Made by a program: the position numbers and the translations under genes. Under the pieces are notes generated by a model. It was not told the DNA's origin and did no database searches. It saw only the letters and a list, made by a program, of their open reading frames with translations. From Candidatus Polarisedimenticolaceae bacterium (GTDB taxonomy: Bacteria > Pseudomonadota > Gammaproteobacteria > Chromatiales > Chromatiaceae): a DNA stretch of 64,000 bases. The stretch spans positions 39,388 to 103,387 of the forward strand of contig JAKITT010000001.1 in the NCBI GenBank assembly GCA_021647945.1, written 5' to 3'. Shown piece after piece: positions 46,195-56,873 of this stretch (within the stretch, counting starts at the first letter, position 1; every line of letters starts with the position of its first letter).

Positions 46195-47223
46195 ATGAGT
46201 CACTACGATAAATTAAAAACCCACCTAACCAACAACGCCTCGACCTGGTTGATCACGGGCGTTGCCGGCTTTATTGGCTCTAATCTGCTGGAGAGGTTAT
46301 TAAAGCTAAACCAGCGCGTGGTCGGACTGGATAACTTTTCCACCGGACATCGGCATAATCTAGATAAGGTGAAAGCCATTGTCTCTGCCGAGCAGTGGGC
46401 CAACTTCTCATTTATCGAAGGTGATATCTGTGTAATAGAGAGCTGTCAGCAAGCATGTAAGGGGGTTGATTATGTGCTGCATCAAGCCGCACTCGGCTCT
46501 GTACCACGTTCACTGGAAGACCCAATCACCACCAACAGCAACAACATCAGTGGCTTTCTAAATATGTTGGTGGCGGCCCGTGACAACAAGATCAAGCAGT
46601 TTGTCTACGCCGCCTCAAGCTCGACCTATGGTGATCACCCAGGCCTACCCAAGGTTGAAGAACTCATTGGCAACCCGCTATCGCCCTATGCGGTTACCAA
46701 GTATGTCAATGAGCTCTACGCCTCTGTTTTTGCACGCTGCTATGCCTTCAAGCCCATCGGCCTGCGCTACTTCAACATCTTTGGCCGTCGCCAAGACCCC
46801 GATGGTGCCTATGCCGCCGTCATCCCAAAGTGGGTCGCCGCCATGATTAACGATGAAGAGATCTTCATCAATGGTGATGGCGAGACCAGTCGTGATTTCT
46901 GTTACGTCGATAATGCCGTACAAGCCAATCTATTGGCCGCTACGACTGAGCATCCCGATGCAGCAGGTCAGGTCTACAATGTTGCTGTAGGTGATCGCAC
47001 GACCCTGAATGAGCTCTACGAAGGGATCCGCTCTCGCCTTGAAGCGCGCTTTCCTCACCTTAATGGCCAGTCAGCCACCTATCGTGATTTTCGCCCAGGG
47101 GATGTGCGCCACTCGCTTGCAGATATCTCAAAGGCGAATGAGCTTATAGGTTACGAGCCTACCCACCGCATCGGTCAAGGACTTGATGAGGCGATGGATT
47201 GGTATGTCGAAGATCTGAGCTAA
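46195..47223 (+). CDS. UDP-N-acetylglucosamine 4-epimerase, VipB/WbpP type
   Basis: This short-chain dehydrogenase/reductase-family enzyme interconverts UDP-GlcNAc and UDP-GalNAc or their uronates. From the ATG at 46195 it has 342 residues. Motifs: [14 protein letters not shown] (NAD binding), the [11 protein letters not shown] serine, and the Y-x3-K pair in [12 protein letters not shown]. The sequence [24 protein letters not shown] is typical of WbpP/TviC. Together with the dehydrogenase it supplies an N-acetylhexosaminuronate precursor. Confidence 0.93.
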   Translation: MSHYDKLKTHLTNNASTWLITGVAGFIGSNLLERLLKLNQRVVGLDNFSTGHRHNLDKVKAIVSAEQWANFSFIEGDICVIESCQQACKGVDYVLHQAALGSVPRSLEDPITTNSNNISGFLNMLVAARDNKIKQFVYAASSSTYGDHPGLPKVEELIGNPLSPYAVTKYVNELYASVFARCYAFKPIGLRYFNIFGRRQDPDGAYAAVIPKWVAAMINDEEIFINGDGETSRDFCYVDNAVQANLLAATTEHPDAAGQVYNVAVGDRTTLNELYEGIRSRLEARFPHLNGQSATYRDFRPGDVRHSLADISKANELIGYEPTHRIGQGLDEAMDWYVEDLS

Positions 47224-47240
47224 AACTGATCTACAGAGCA

Positions 47241-47281
47241 CTTACTAAGAAGGTCGTTGATATTGCGACCTTCTTAGTAAG
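47241..47281. repeat. 41-bp palindromic repeat, copy 2
   Basis: cttactaagaaggtcg-ttgatattg-cgaccttcttagtaag has a perfect 16-bp stem and lies 17 bp after the epimerase stop. No T-run follows, so it looks like a repeat (compare 34160-34200) that might also act as a 3'-end hairpin. Confidence 0.65.
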
Positions 47282-47653
47282 ACACCGCCATCACGACAAC
47301 ATTTTTCAAGCCCTCTCCCGCTCACCAAAGATAGACCTCTCATGCTTTTTGACTCGCCTAACATCAAAGCAAGTTAGACGGGGCAGTGTGACCGTTGCAT
47401 ACGATTAAAACGATAATGCTCCTGCAAAATCAAACAACACCTTTACTTACCAAACAATCATATTAGCCAGATCTTACATAGCCACCCGCCCATATCTTGT
47501 CATGCTGACAGATCAAGCACCACGCAACATATCAAACATAAGCCATTGAATTGAAAACAACTTAAAGTTTTAGCTTTGGCATAATCCATTCAGATTCGAT
47601 CTCTATGAACGCTAAATATAACAACTACAATAAAACAGCCAGAGAGCATCCTC
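47282..47653. other. Intergenic region without recognised feature
   Basis: This 372-bp AT-rich region precedes the five-heme cytochrome gene and should hold its promoter. I see no clear site, repeat or gene in it. Confidence 0.5.
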
Positions 47654-48346
47654 ATGCCAAAAGCGAGACACTTTTTTCTGCTATGCCTTATAGCGTCGCC
47701 CGGGAATTTACTCGCGGGTATCGTGGGTTCAAAACATGACTTGGGCATCACTAACTATTACGGCCCCATGGGCGGATCCTCAACAGAGGTGTGCGTATTT
47801 TGTCACACGCCACATGGTGCCAACATAGAAGAGGGGCCTCTCTGGAATCGAAAAATAACAAACACAACCCTTTTCCAAATGTACACCAGCCCAACGATGG
47901 ACACCACCTGTGCAGCTACCCCCAACTCCCTCTCACTCGCCTGTTTAAGCTGTCATGATACTGCATTCGGTGGCGGTGGCAGCGGCGCTGTTGACTCAAT
48001 TGATACACATAACATAATCAACGATTCAAACAGTGATGGGGGCGAATCGACCCCAAATTGTAACGCCTGCCACCCTGGTGGAGGTGTTTTTCCTGGTGAA
48101 TGGTGGCAAATTGGCCCAGATCTAAGCAACGACCACCCAATATCCATCATCTATGCAGATGCATTAGCAGATGACCCAGGGTTTAATCCTCCTCCAGACC
48201 CTGAAAAAGGGTGGAGCGACATCAAACTTTTCAATGGTCGTGTTGAGTGCCCTTCATGCCACAATCCCCATGACCCAACCAATGTCCCCTTCCTAAGGGC
48301 TCCCATAGCGGGCAGTGCACTCTGCCTTACCTGTCACAATAAGTAG
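47654..48346 (+). CDS. Five-heme cytochrome c with CXXCH-x-PH motifs
   Basis: The 230-residue protein has a signal peptide (to about residue 21) and five heme motifs: CVFCHTPHG, CLSCHD, CNACHP, CPSCHNPH and CLTCHN. The CXXCH-x-PH pattern is that of the doubled-CXXCH family, found in many respiratory and extracellular electron carriers. Gly/Asp/Asn-rich loops separate the hemes. It stands alone, 17 kb from the main cytochrome cluster, and differs from the c7-type proteins in motif style. Its partner is unknown. Confidence 0.9.
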   Translation: MPKARHFFLLCLIASPGNLLAGIVGSKHDLGITNYYGPMGGSSTEVCVFCHTPHGANIEEGPLWNRKITNTTLFQMYTSPTMDTTCAATPNSLSLACLSCHDTAFGGGGSGAVDSIDTHNIINDSNSDGGESTPNCNACHPGGGVFPGEWWQIGPDLSNDHPISIIYADALADDPGFNPPPDPEKGWSDIKLFNGRVECPSCHNPHDPTNVPFLRAPIAGSALCLTCHNK

Positions 48347-48463
48347 TACCTCTCATCAACAAACACCTCCTTGCCACTTAAGCTCAGTGCTAAAAGGCAC
48401 TTCTTGCATTCACTGCAAGATACCTCACACACTATCCACATTTAATTCGATTAGCGCCTAATT

Positions 48464-48496
48464 TTAGACACATTAAAGCTATAACTCCGTTATACT
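48464..48496 (+). promoter_or_regulatory. Possible sigma-70 promoter for typA
   Basis: A TATACT -10 hexamer at 48491-48496 is preceded by TAGACA (48465-48470), one mismatch from TTGACA, but the spacer of 20 is longer than usual. Confidence 0.3.
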
Positions 48497-48539
48497 ATGC
48501 GCCCCCTTTTAGACACTTAACCTTCCGGTAGAACCTATT

Positions 48540-50363
48540 GTGATCAAGAATCTTCGCAACATCGCTATCATCGCTCACGTCGATCATGGCAAAACCACTC
48601 TCGTTGACCAACTTCTTCAGCAGTCAGGCACACTGGGAGAGCGGTTTGGCGCTGTCGAGCGGGTGATGGATTCCAACGATCTCGAAAAAGAGCGCGGCAT
48701 CACTATTCTGTCAAAAAATACTTCCATCCGCTGGAATGACTACCGCATCAATATCGTCGACACCCCCGGCCATGCCGATTTTGGTGGCGAGGTTGAACGC
48801 GTTCTCTCAATGGTAGACTCGGTACTACTGCTGGTCGATGCCGTTGAAGGCCCCATGCCTCAGACCCGCTTCGTCACACAAAAAGCCTTCAAACATGGCC
48901 TGAGGCCTATTGTTGTCATCAATAAAATTGATCGTGATGGCGCCCGTCCAGATTGGGTTATTGACCAGACTTTTGACCTCTTTGATCAACTTGGCGCCAC
49001 CGACGAACAGCTCGACTTCCCCATCATCTACGCCTCCGCCATTAACGGTTATGCAGGTAATGAGGCTGATGTGTGTGAAGGCGACATGACACCGCTTTTC
49101 CAGGCCATTATTGACCACTGCCCGGTGCCCGATGTTGACCCTGACGGCCCCTTCCAGATGCAGGTCACCTCACTGGGTTACAACAGCTATGTCGGCGCAA
49201 TCAGCATCGGCCGCGTTACCCGTGGTAGCATAAAACGCAACCAGCAGATCACCCTGGTAAAACCAGATGGCGCAAAACGTCGTGAAAAAATCGCCCTAAT
49301 CTACAGCTTTCATGGACTTGAAAAAGTCGAAGTTGAATCGGCCAGCGCTGGCGACATTATTGCGCTTACCGGTATCACGGCACCCAATGTCTCAGACACC
49401 CTCTGCGACAATGATCACGCCGAAATGTTGCCCGCCCTCTCCGTTGATGAGCCAACGGTTAGCATGACCTTCCAAGTCAATAGCTCACCATTTGCAGGCA
49501 AAGAGGGAAAATACCTCACCTCACGTCAGCTAAAAGATCGTTTAGAGACCGAACTGATCCACAACGTCGCCCTGCGCGTTGAAGAGGGTACTGACCCTGA
49601 GAAATTCAAGGTTTCAGGACGTGGTGAACTGCATCTCTCCATTCTACTGGAGACCATGCGCCGTGAAGGTTTTGAGCTTGCTGTCTCACGCCCTGAGGTG
49701 ATCTTCCGTGAGATCGATGGTGAGGTGTGTGAGCCTTACGAACAGATGACCGTTGATATCGAAGATGGCCATCAAGGTGGCATCATGGAGGCGCTGGGTG
49801 AGCGCAAAGGCGCGTTGAAAGATATGGTGCCAGACGGCAGTGGACGTGTGCGTCTCGACTACATCATTCCATCACGCGGGCTGATTGGCTTCCAGACTGA
49901 CTTCATGACCCTCACCTCAGGCACCGGCCTGATGTACCACGTCTTTGATCACTACGGCCCCGCTCAGAAGGGAGGCATCGCTGCTCGCCATAACGGCGCG
50001 TTGATCGCCAACTCAACCGGCAAGGCACTCGGCTACTCGCTATTTAACCTGCAAGAACGAGGGCGTCTGTTAACGGGGCACGCTGAAGAGGTCTACGAAG
50101 GACAGGTGATCGGCATTCATTCTCGCGATAACGATCTAGTGGTCAACCCACTGAAGGGCAAACAGCTCACCAACGTTCGCGCCTCAGGGACAGATGAAAA
50201 TATTGTGCTGACCCCACCCATCCGCTTCACGCTGGAACAGGCTTTAGAGTTTATTGAGGAGGATGAATTGGTGGAGATCACCCCATCGGCGATCCGTATC
50301 CGTAAGCGCCTGCTGAAAGAGCATGAGCGCAAGCGCGCATCACGCAGCAGCGTCACTAGTTAA
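48540..50363 (+). CDS. typA: GTP-binding protein TypA/BipA
   Basis: TypA is a translation-factor GTPase that acts on the ribosome and helps at low temperature or under stress. The 607-residue protein starts at GTG ([17 protein letters not shown]) and has the G1 motif [15 protein letters not shown] (G2), [16 protein letters not shown] (G3) and [10 protein letters not shown] (G4), followed by domain II, the EF-G-like domains and the BipA C-terminal domain. Length is normal. Confidence 0.98.
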   Translation: MIKNLRNIAIIAHVDHGKTTLVDQLLQQSGTLGERFGAVERVMDSNDLEKERGITILSKNTSIRWNDYRINIVDTPGHADFGGEVERVLSMVDSVLLLVDAVEGPMPQTRFVTQKAFKHGLRPIVVINKIDRDGARPDWVIDQTFDLFDQLGATDEQLDFPIIYASAINGYAGNEADVCEGDMTPLFQAIIDHCPVPDVDPDGPFQMQVTSLGYNSYVGAISIGRVTRGSIKRNQQITLVKPDGAKRREKIALIYSFHGLEKVEVESASAGDIIALTGITAPNVSDTLCDNDHAEMLPALSVDEPTVSMTFQVNSSPFAGKEGKYLTSRQLKDRLETELIHNVALRVEEGTDPEKFKVSGRGELHLSILLETMRREGFELAVSRPEVIFREIDGEVCEPYEQMTVDIEDGHQGGIMEALGERKGALKDMVPDGSGRVRLDYIIPSRGLIGFQTDFMTLTSGTGLMYHVFDHYGPAQKGGIAARHNGALIANSTGKALGYSLFNLQERGRLLTGHAEEVYEGQVIGIHSRDNDLVVNPLKGKQLTNVRASGTDENIVLTPPIRFTLEQALEFIEEDELVEITPSAIRIRKRLLKEHERKRASRSSVTS

Positions 50364-51877
50364 CAGGAGACGACCTTAAGTAGGGCCTCAACCACCTGCG
50401 GGTCAAACTGCTTACCGGAGAGACGTTGAATCTCATTCAACGTCTCTCCGGCCGTTTTGGCTTGCCGATGGTTGCGCTCCGAACGCATCGCACTGTAGGA
50501 GTCGGTAACCGCCAAAATACGCGCCTCTATCAGAATCTCCTCCCCCTTCAAGCCACGCGGATATCCTGTCCCATCAAACCACTCATGATGCTGTCCAACA
50601 ATGGCAGGCAATCGCTTCAAATCTTCTCGCCCAGAGACAAGAAGCGTCAGTAACCGCTCACCCACAACAACATGTTTTCTCACTTCTTCATGCTCTTCCG
50701 GCGTCAGCTTACCGCTCTTCTTCATCACATCACCAGCAACATAGAGTATGCCGATATCATGCAACATCGCCGACTGCTCAAAGAGATCAAGCTGGTCAAC
50801 ACTCAGGTTTATCTTACGGCCAATCTCTGTGCCAATAGAGCGAATTTCGGTTGAGTGGCTAACGCCTGATAGCGTTTTCCTACCCACCTTTTTCTCCATG
50901 ATATGAACCAGATTATTCAGCGAGCGAAGCATTATCTCCTCTTCACCTCCCAGATCATCATGTGGCCGGTAGGCGGTGGTCATATTGCCACCGTTCTCTT
51001 TTGAGTGGTACATGCGGCTATCTGCTGTAGCGATCAGCTCCACCTCGTCTGGCCCATCTTCTGGATAACCTGCCACACCAATACTCAGTGTCAATTTAAG
51101 CCGTTTATCGCTACAGCAACACTCTCGTGCAAAGACCCGGCGTAGCCGTTCAGCCAATTCAACAGCTCCCTCCTTGACGGTTTCAGGCAAGATCACGGCA
51201 AACTCATCTCCTCCATAACGGTAGACATTATCGCCATCACGCAACACATCAAGGAAAATTTTGCCGGCCTTAACCAGCATCTTGTCACCGAAACTGTGAC
51301 CATATAGGTCATTGGCCTGTTTGAAACCATCAACATCGATAATAATGATAGAGAAATTACGGTTGTAGCGACTGGAGCGGATAAACTCCTGTTTTAGGCG
51401 CTCATCAAAATAACGCCGATTATGCAGGTTGGTCAGTGCATCTGTGATGGTCTGTTTATAGAGCTGGGCTTGCAGCGCCACCCGTTCACTAATATCCTCA
51501 ATCAGACTGAATAGGTAGGTATTTTCACCCTCCTGGAGAAGATGATAAGACCACTCAATAGTCAGATTTTGACCGGCCTTATTAACCACTTTCAACTCAA
51601 TTTTATTACCGTAGGCGGTCTTCTGTTTTTTCTGTAGCAGGCGTTCAAATACTGCTGAATGGCTTTCCCACAATTCAGGGGGGACTAGCTTGGAGATATT
51701 ACAGCCACTAATCTCCCCTTCTGAGTAGCCAAATATTCTTTCGCACTCTTTATTGAAAAAGAGGACCTTTCCCTCTTGATCAGAGACCACAACCCCCTCT
51801 GGGAAGTGCGCAAAAAATGCTGCCGTCATCACATTTGAGATGGGGAGCACTCCAGTTGATAGACGTTTTTTACTCAT
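50360..51877 (-). CDS. PAS-GGDEF-HD-GYP cyclic-di-GMP protein
   Basis: The start at 51877 (MSKKRLSTG) follows AGGTG; an upstream GTG is in frame. The 505-residue protein has a PAS domain (about 17-130), a GGDEF domain with RYGGDEFAVI intact near residue 225, and an HD-GYP domain with AMLHDIG, HHEWFDGTGYPRGLKG and the HSTEIRSIG histidine. It could make and degrade cyclic di-GMP; both catalytic motifs look intact. The GGDEF has no RxxD inhibitory site that I can see in the expected position. It has no transmembrane segment, so it is cytoplasmic. It overlaps the typA end by 4 bp convergently. Confidence 0.93.
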   Translation of the reverse strand: MSKKRLSTGVLPISNVMTAAFFAHFPEGVVVSDQEGKVLFFNKECERIFGYSEGEISGCNISKLVPPELWESHSAVFERLLQKKQKTAYGNKIELKVVNKAGQNLTIEWSYHLLQEGENTYLFSLIEDISERVALQAQLYKQTITDALTNLHNRRYFDERLKQEFIRSSRYNRNFSIIIIDVDGFKQANDLYGHSFGDKMLVKAGKIFLDVLRDGDNVYRYGGDEFAVILPETVKEGAVELAERLRRVFARECCCSDKRLKLTLSIGVAGYPEDGPDEVELIATADSRMYHSKENGGNMTTAYRPHDDLGGEEEIMLRSLNNLVHIMEKKVGRKTLSGVSHSTEIRSIGTEIGRKINLSVDQLDLFEQSAMLHDIGILYVAGDVMKKSGKLTPEEHEEVRKHVVVGERLLTLLVSGREDLKRLPAIVGQHHEWFDGTGYPRGLKGEEILIEARILAVTDSYSAMRSERNHRQAKTAGETLNEIQRLSGKQFDPQVVEALLKVVSC

Positions 51878-52378
51878 CGAATACACCTGCTACAGAAGGA
51901 GCAGGACAAACCATTTGGCCCAAATCCATCTCTGCACTACATTACCCTTTATTCTTGACTAATATAGTAGGCTATTATACAAAAATATCCTACCTATCCT
52001 AGATAATCCCTAAATATGAGACGAAAATAAACACCCCAAACATCCCGTTTTTTTTCAGGCCATAGACACAAGCAAGAGGCATCGGGTTGACCCATGTAAC
52101 ACTTGCTGCAACAACAAAAAGAGACAAAAGAGCTAGCAAGCCCGGTTAAATATCTCTCTCCATTACCCTGCAATTATACCATTGCAAACAACGCCCTCTT
52201 TGCTCTTACTCAAGACCGATGAAAATTGGCTATAATTCAGCTTTTACTGCTATCAGCCCCATCAGCTATGCTACGTTGCCGTTAAAGTGCTCACTGACTC
52301 CAACATGATGCATGACACTCCTGTATCGGCCTACCTAATAACAAACTTTAAGAGCAGCCAAAGGGCGATTAACAGACC
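51878..52378. other. Intergenic region upstream of queG
   Basis: This 501-bp region includes a TATAAT hexamer at 52231-52236, a possible -10 for queG; no good -35 was seen. An 8-T run near 52049 follows cccg but without a clear stem. Nothing else is recognised. Confidence 0.4.
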
Positions 52379-53467
52379 ATGATCACATACGACCCCCCTA
52401 TCGACTATAACCAACTGGCGTTAACAATAAAAAAGTGGGGCCAGGAGCTAGGTTTCCAACAGGTGGGCATCACCGATATTGACCTAATAAAGGCTGAATC
52501 CAAGCTATTGGCATGGTTAGAGAGGGGCTTTCATGGCGAAATGGGCTATATGGCGCAACACGGCACTAAACGGAGCCGTCCACAAGAGCTACACGCCGGT
52601 ACGATCAGAATCATCTGTGTCAGAATGAACTATCTAACAGCGCCACCTGAGCACGCGCGTTTGGTACGCGACAAGACCAGCAACGGTTATATATCCCGTT
52701 ATGCCATCGGCCGTGACTACCACAAACTGCTACGCAAACGCATTCAGCAACTCGCCAACAAGATAAGTGAGGCCGTCGGGCCGTTTGGTCACCGGGCTTT
52801 TGTCGATTCAGCCCCTGTTTTGGAGAGGCCTTTAGCGGCCAAGGCAGGTCTCGGCTGGCAGGGTAAACATAGCAATCTGCTTAGCCGTGATGCTGGCTCG
52901 TGGTTTTTTCTGGGCGAGCTTTACACCGACCTGCCTCTGCCCATTGACCCACCCGCAACAGATCACTGCGGCAAATGTACCGACTGTATAGATGCCTGCC
53001 CTACTCAAGCAATTGTCGCCCCCTATCAGGTCGATGCCCGACGCTGCATCTCCTACCTGACCATTGAGCTTAAAGGGGCCATTCCAGTCGAGTTCCGCAC
53101 CCCCATCGGCAACCGCATCTTCGGTTGTGATGACTGCCAACTGGCCTGCCCCTGGAGCCGTTTTGCGCAGATCACTGAAGAGTCCGACTTTAATCCCCGA
53201 CATGGGTTAGATAGTGAACAACTCATCAACCTGTTTAATTGGTCTGAGGAGACGTTTCTAAAGAGGACAGAGGGGATGCCAATCCGACGTATCGGTCACG
53301 AGCAGTGGTTGAGGAATATTGCCATCGGATTAGGCAATGGCCCCGACAGCCCAGAGGCTATCAATGCCCTTAAATCACAACTGACGCACCCTTCGGCCAT
53401 TGTCAGAGAGCATGTCGAATGGGCGCTGCTACAGCTCGAAAATAGTCATTCAACAGCAGCAGATTAA
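52379..53467 (+). CDS. queG: Epoxyqueuosine reductase
   Basis: QueG performs the last step of queuosine tRNA modification, reducing epoxyqueuosine with cobalamin and two 4Fe-4S clusters. The 362-residue protein has the N-terminal DUF1730-like part, YAIGRDYHK, VDSAPVLERPLA, GLGWQGKHSNLL, then the cluster motifs CGKCTDCIDACP and CDDCQLACPWSR. A HEAT-like C-terminus follows. The length is normal. Confidence 0.96.
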   Translation: MITYDPPIDYNQLALTIKKWGQELGFQQVGITDIDLIKAESKLLAWLERGFHGEMGYMAQHGTKRSRPQELHAGTIRIICVRMNYLTAPPEHARLVRDKTSNGYISRYAIGRDYHKLLRKRIQQLANKISEAVGPFGHRAFVDSAPVLERPLAAKAGLGWQGKHSNLLSRDAGSWFFLGELYTDLPLPIDPPATDHCGKCTDCIDACPTQAIVAPYQVDARRCISYLTIELKGAIPVEFRTPIGNRIFGCDDCQLACPWSRFAQITEESDFNPRHGLDSEQLINLFNWSEETFLKRTEGMPIRRIGHEQWLRNIAIGLGNGPDSPEAINALKSQLTHPSAIVREHVEWALLQLENSHSTAAD

Positions 53468-53476
53468 AATCAAAAG

Positions 53477-53605
53477 GGGGTATCCACTCCAGACACGTCA
53501 TGCTCGTGTAGGGTTGCATTTATGCGACCAGCCGAATCTGCAAACGGAACGTGCACATGAATGTGCACCTACGCCATATCAGGCCAATGGAGTGGATACC
53601 CTCCA
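53477..53605. repeat. 129-bp palindromic repeat, uninterrupted copy
   Basis: Terminal gggggtatccactcc and ggagtggataccctcc form inverted repeats. The middle has gggttgcatttatgcgacc and the loop gtgcacat-ga-atgtgcac. At that loop the IS-split copy carries extra core sequence. A related ACAGAG hairpin, ccacagagagtacagagga / tcctctgtgctctctg, follows at 53619-53667. Confidence 0.75.
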
Positions 53606-53671
53606 AAATCAATTTCAACCACAGAGAGTACAGAGGAGGAGTTCAGCCATCCTCTGTGCTCTCTGTTTGTA

Positions 53672-54226
53672 TTACCCTTTTAGACGTAAAAAAGTAGCGC
53701 GGTAGTGCTTCAGTTCATTGATAGAGTCACGAATATCATCCATCGCCAGATGGCTTGATGCCTTACTGAACCCTTCAGCTACCTCAGGTGCCCAACGATT
53801 AGATAGCTCCTTTAGCGTACTGACATCCAAATTTCGGTAGTGGAAAAACTCCTCCAGCTCTGGCATCAGACGGGCCATAAAACGGCGATCCTGGCAGATG
53901 CTGTTGCCACACATTGGTGACACCCCTTTTGCTAGATATTTGCGCAAAAACTCAAGGCTCTGCTGCTCCGCATCCGCGGCACTGAAGCGGCTCTTTTTCA
54001 CTCGGTCAATCAGACCAGAACCACCATGCTGTTTCTGATTCCACTCATCCATCATATCGAGCACACTGTCGGGCTGATGAATAGCCACCATAGGTCCCTC
54101 TTCAAGGATGTTTAGATCGACATCTGTCACGATGGTGGCAATCTCAATAATCTGGTCATGAAAGGTGTCGAGACCGGTCATCTCCAGATCAATCCAAATC
54201 AGGTTATTTGAGTCCAAGGCCATCAT
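53672..54226 (-). CDS. orn: Oligoribonuclease
   Basis: Orn degrades short RNA oligomers and the linear dinucleotide pGpG, thereby finishing cyclic-di-GMP breakdown. The 184-residue DEDDh exonuclease shows D13 and E15 in [11 protein letters not shown], the aspartate in [11 protein letters not shown], and [11 protein letters not shown] near the C-terminus. The start is ATG at 54226 or at 54223 (MM). Length is normal. Confidence 0.97.
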   Translation of the reverse strand: MMALDSNNLIWIDLEMTGLDTFHDQIIEIATIVTDVDLNILEEGPMVAIHQPDSVLDMMDEWNQKQHGGSGLIDRVKKSRFSAADAEQQSLEFLRKYLAKGVSPMCGNSICQDRRFMARLMPELEEFFHYRNLDVSTLKELSNRWAPEVAEGFSKASSHLAMDDIRDSINELKHYRATFLRLKG

Positions 54227-54517
54227 AATCTCCAGCAGCTATCTTATTAGGGGGAATTTAAAGGGCAATTGTAGGGCGCTATCAGATGCATAACAATGAT
54301 GACTTATTCAGAAACTCCCTAGGGAGCCTCTGATTAAGTCTGGTTGCATTTAGGCTGAGATAAAACTGTTCCGATTTGTTTCGAAGTGAGCTGTAATAGT
54401 TGTTCTATTGCAGTGATCTTCGAGGCGAATCGGGGCTGTTTTAGCCAGCCTAAAACAATCATGACTTATTCAGAGGTTCCCTAGCTAAGCCAAGCAACTC
54501 TACGGTATGCTAAAAAC
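54227..54517. repeat. Mosaic repeat region before the M48 protease
   Basis: Most of this gap is repeat-like: atgacttattcagaaactccctag (54298-54321) is mirrored by ctagggagcctctgattaag and recurs as atgacttattcagaggttccctag (54459-54482). gttttag-ccagc-ctaaaac is a hairpin (about 54437-54455). Segments recur at 19076-19104 and 34199-34220. Confidence 0.55.
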
Positions 54518-55762
54518 ATGCAACCATTTACCCTTATTTTCCTCATTTTTCTGGCGGTCGGAACACTACTGGAACTCTGGCTTCTGCAGCGTCATAAACG
54601 TCATGTCCGCACTCACAAGGATGAAGTGCCCAGCCGTTTCCGCGAGAAAATATCACTACTTGATCACCAAAAAGCGGCGGCTTATACCGCAGCTAAAGCG
54701 ACGCCCATAACCATTGATATTCTGCTACAAGCCGCCATGCTGCTGGCTTGGACACTGGGTGGTGGCCTCAACTGGCTGGCCGAGATATGCAGCAGCTTTG
54801 GCAACGGCCCTCTGCTCACCGGCCTGCTCTTTATCCTCTCTAGCTTTCTAATCTCAGGCATTATCGGCCTACCACTCTCCATCTGGCGCACCTTTGGTAT
54901 CGAGAGTCGCTTCGGCTTCAACAACACGACGGTTAAAGGTTTTATCAGCGACCTACTGCTGGGCATGCTGCTAGGGGCGCTGATTGCCAGCCCGTTGATT
55001 CTGCTTTTTCTCTGGCTGATGAGCAGTATGGATCAGCTCTGGTGGCTTGTCGCTTGGGCCACCTGGGTCAGCTTTACACTGCTGATCAGTTGGTTATTCC
55101 CCACCTTTATCGCTCCACTCTTCAACAAGTTCACCCCGCTCGATGATGGCGAGACTAAACAGCGTGTCGAACAGCTGCTGGAGCGCTGTGGTTTTAAGAG
55201 CAACGGCATCTTTGTGATGGATGGCTCTCGCCGATCCAACCACGGCAACGCCTACTTCACCGGCTTCGGCAATAGTAAACGCATCGTCTTTTTTGACACC
55301 CTACTGGTGTCCCTCGATACCGATGAGATGGAGGCGGTGCTGGCGCATGAGCTAGGCCATTTTAAACACAAACATGTGCGCAACCGACTGCTCATGATGA
55401 TCGGCTCCTCTCTCATTGGTTTCTGGCTGCTTGGCTGGTTGAGCGAACAACCCTGGTTCTTCAGCGGACTCGGCGTCACCGAATCATCAGATTCCGCCGC
55501 CCTCTTGCTGTTTCTGTTGGTCAGTCCGGTGTTTACCCACTTTCTATCTCCCATCAGCACCTATTTTTCACGCCGTCAGGAGTTTGAGGCGGATGATTTT
55601 GCCATCCAACAGACCTCAGGTGAAAAGATGATCCATGCACTGCTCAAACTCTATCAAGAGAATGCCAACACGCTGACGCCTGATCCACTCTATTCCGCCT
55701 TTCATGACAGCCACCCGCCCGCGCCAGTACGGATTGCGCACATCGACAGCAGGATAAATTAG
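54518..55762 (+). CDS. M48 family zinc metalloprotease, Ste24/CAAX-type
   Basis: The 414-residue membrane protease has an N-terminal M48_N domain with several transmembrane helices, the zinc motif HELGHFKHKH near residue 280 and a distal glutamate in EFEADDFA. The DGSRRSNHGNAYFTGFG segment is typical of Ste24-like proteases. It likely takes part in membrane protein quality control. It is 3 bp before rsgA. The orn-M48-rsgA gene order is common in gammaproteobacteria. Confidence 0.93.
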   Translation: MQPFTLIFLIFLAVGTLLELWLLQRHKRHVRTHKDEVPSRFREKISLLDHQKAAAYTAAKATPITIDILLQAAMLLAWTLGGGLNWLAEICSSFGNGPLLTGLLFILSSFLISGIIGLPLSIWRTFGIESRFGFNNTTVKGFISDLLLGMLLGALIASPLILLFLWLMSSMDQLWWLVAWATWVSFTLLISWLFPTFIAPLFNKFTPLDDGETKQRVEQLLERCGFKSNGIFVMDGSRRSNHGNAYFTGFGNSKRIVFFDTLLVSLDTDEMEAVLAHELGHFKHKHVRNRLLMMIGSSLIGFWLLGWLSEQPWFFSGLGVTESSDSAALLLFLLVSPVFTHFLSPISTYFSRRQEFEADDFAIQQTSGEKMIHALLKLYQENANTLTPDPLYSAFHDSHPPAPVRIAHIDSRIN

Positions 55763-55765
55763 AGC

Positions 55766-56761
55766 ATGGCACGCCGACTCACCGATCGACAGAAAGAGCG
55801 TATCGAAAAAATTCAGGCGCGACGCCGACAGCGTTTAGAGGAGCGTGCCGAAGCGACACTAGAGGATAGCGATGATCAGCCACTTGAGGGGCGCATCATC
55901 GCGCGTCACGGGGCCAATCTAGCGGTATCAGACAGTGATGGCAGGATTCACCTCTGCCTCTCTCGACAAAATTTGGGCCATCCCGTCTGCGGTGATCGCG
56001 TCGTCTGGCACGCCACCAGTGATGGGCATGGTGTTGTGACAGCGCTACAGCCCCGCTCAACCGAGTTGAGTCGCCCCGACTATAGCGGACGCGAGAAACC
56101 CCTCGCCGCCAACATCACTCAGCTGGTCATTGTGCTGGCCCCTGAGCCTGAACCGTGTGAATATTTGATCGATCAATATCTGGTGGCCGCTGAGAAGATC
56201 GGTGTCAAGGTGCTCATTGCACTGAATAAGATAGACCTACTGGATGAGAAGCAGGCGCCACTGATGAAGCAACGCCTAGCGCTCTATGAGGAGATAGGCT
56301 ATCCCGTGGTGGCCATTAGCGCCAAACAGATTGATGGACTCACACCACTGGTTGAGCAGTTACAAGGTGAAACCAACATACTGGTGGGGCAATCGGGGGT
56401 TGGAAAGTCCTCACTCATCAAAGCACTTCTGCCTTCACTGGAGATCCAAATTGGTCGGCTCTCAGAGGCGACCGGGCTGGGCCGCCACACCACATCGGCC
56501 ACCACCTGTTATGAACTCCCGGAGGGCGGTGACCTGATCGACTCCCCCGGCGTACGCAGCTTTCGCCTCGGTGCCATCGACCCAAAACAGCTTGAGTGGG
56601 GCTTTCGTGAATTCCGTCCCTACCTCGGCCACTGTAAATTTAGCGACTGTAGTCACCAAGTTGAACCCGGCTGCGCCCTAAAGCAGGCGATCAGCAATGG
56701 CAAGATCAGCCAGCAGCGTTTTGACAACTGTCTACATATCAGGAACAACCTGCCTAAATAA
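55766..56761 (+). CDS. rsgA: Ribosome small subunit-dependent GTPase RsgA
   Basis: RsgA helps mature the 30S subunit. The 331-residue protein has an N-terminal OB fold, a circularly permuted GTPase with ALNKIDLL (G4) before GQSGVGKSSLI (G1) and DSPGVRSF (G3), and a C-terminal zinc domain with HCKFSDC and EPGCALKQA. Length is normal. Confidence 0.97.
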   Translation: MARRLTDRQKERIEKIQARRRQRLEERAEATLEDSDDQPLEGRIIARHGANLAVSDSDGRIHLCLSRQNLGHPVCGDRVVWHATSDGHGVVTALQPRSTELSRPDYSGREKPLAANITQLVIVLAPEPEPCEYLIDQYLVAAEKIGVKVLIALNKIDLLDEKQAPLMKQRLALYEEIGYPVVAISAKQIDGLTPLVEQLQGETNILVGQSGVGKSSLIKALLPSLEIQIGRLSEATGLGRHTTSATTCYELPEGGDLIDSPGVRSFRLGAIDPKQLEWGFREFRPYLGHCKFSDCSHQVEPGCALKQAISNGKISQQRFDNCLHIRNNLPK

Positions 56762-56873
56762 CCGTCTACACCACCCTATTTCAACCACTATGTAGCTATG
56801 CTTCACGTGAAAATGAGAGTACCATTTACCCCCTTTTTAAACGTCTAAGTAGACAACGACTCTCGGGCGGCAG

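Noticed and set aside
44896..47223. Start of a capsule or O-antigen locus
   Set aside because: Only the two UDP-sugar genes are present; no glycosyltransferase, flippase or polymerase is in the window, so a locus cannot be claimed.
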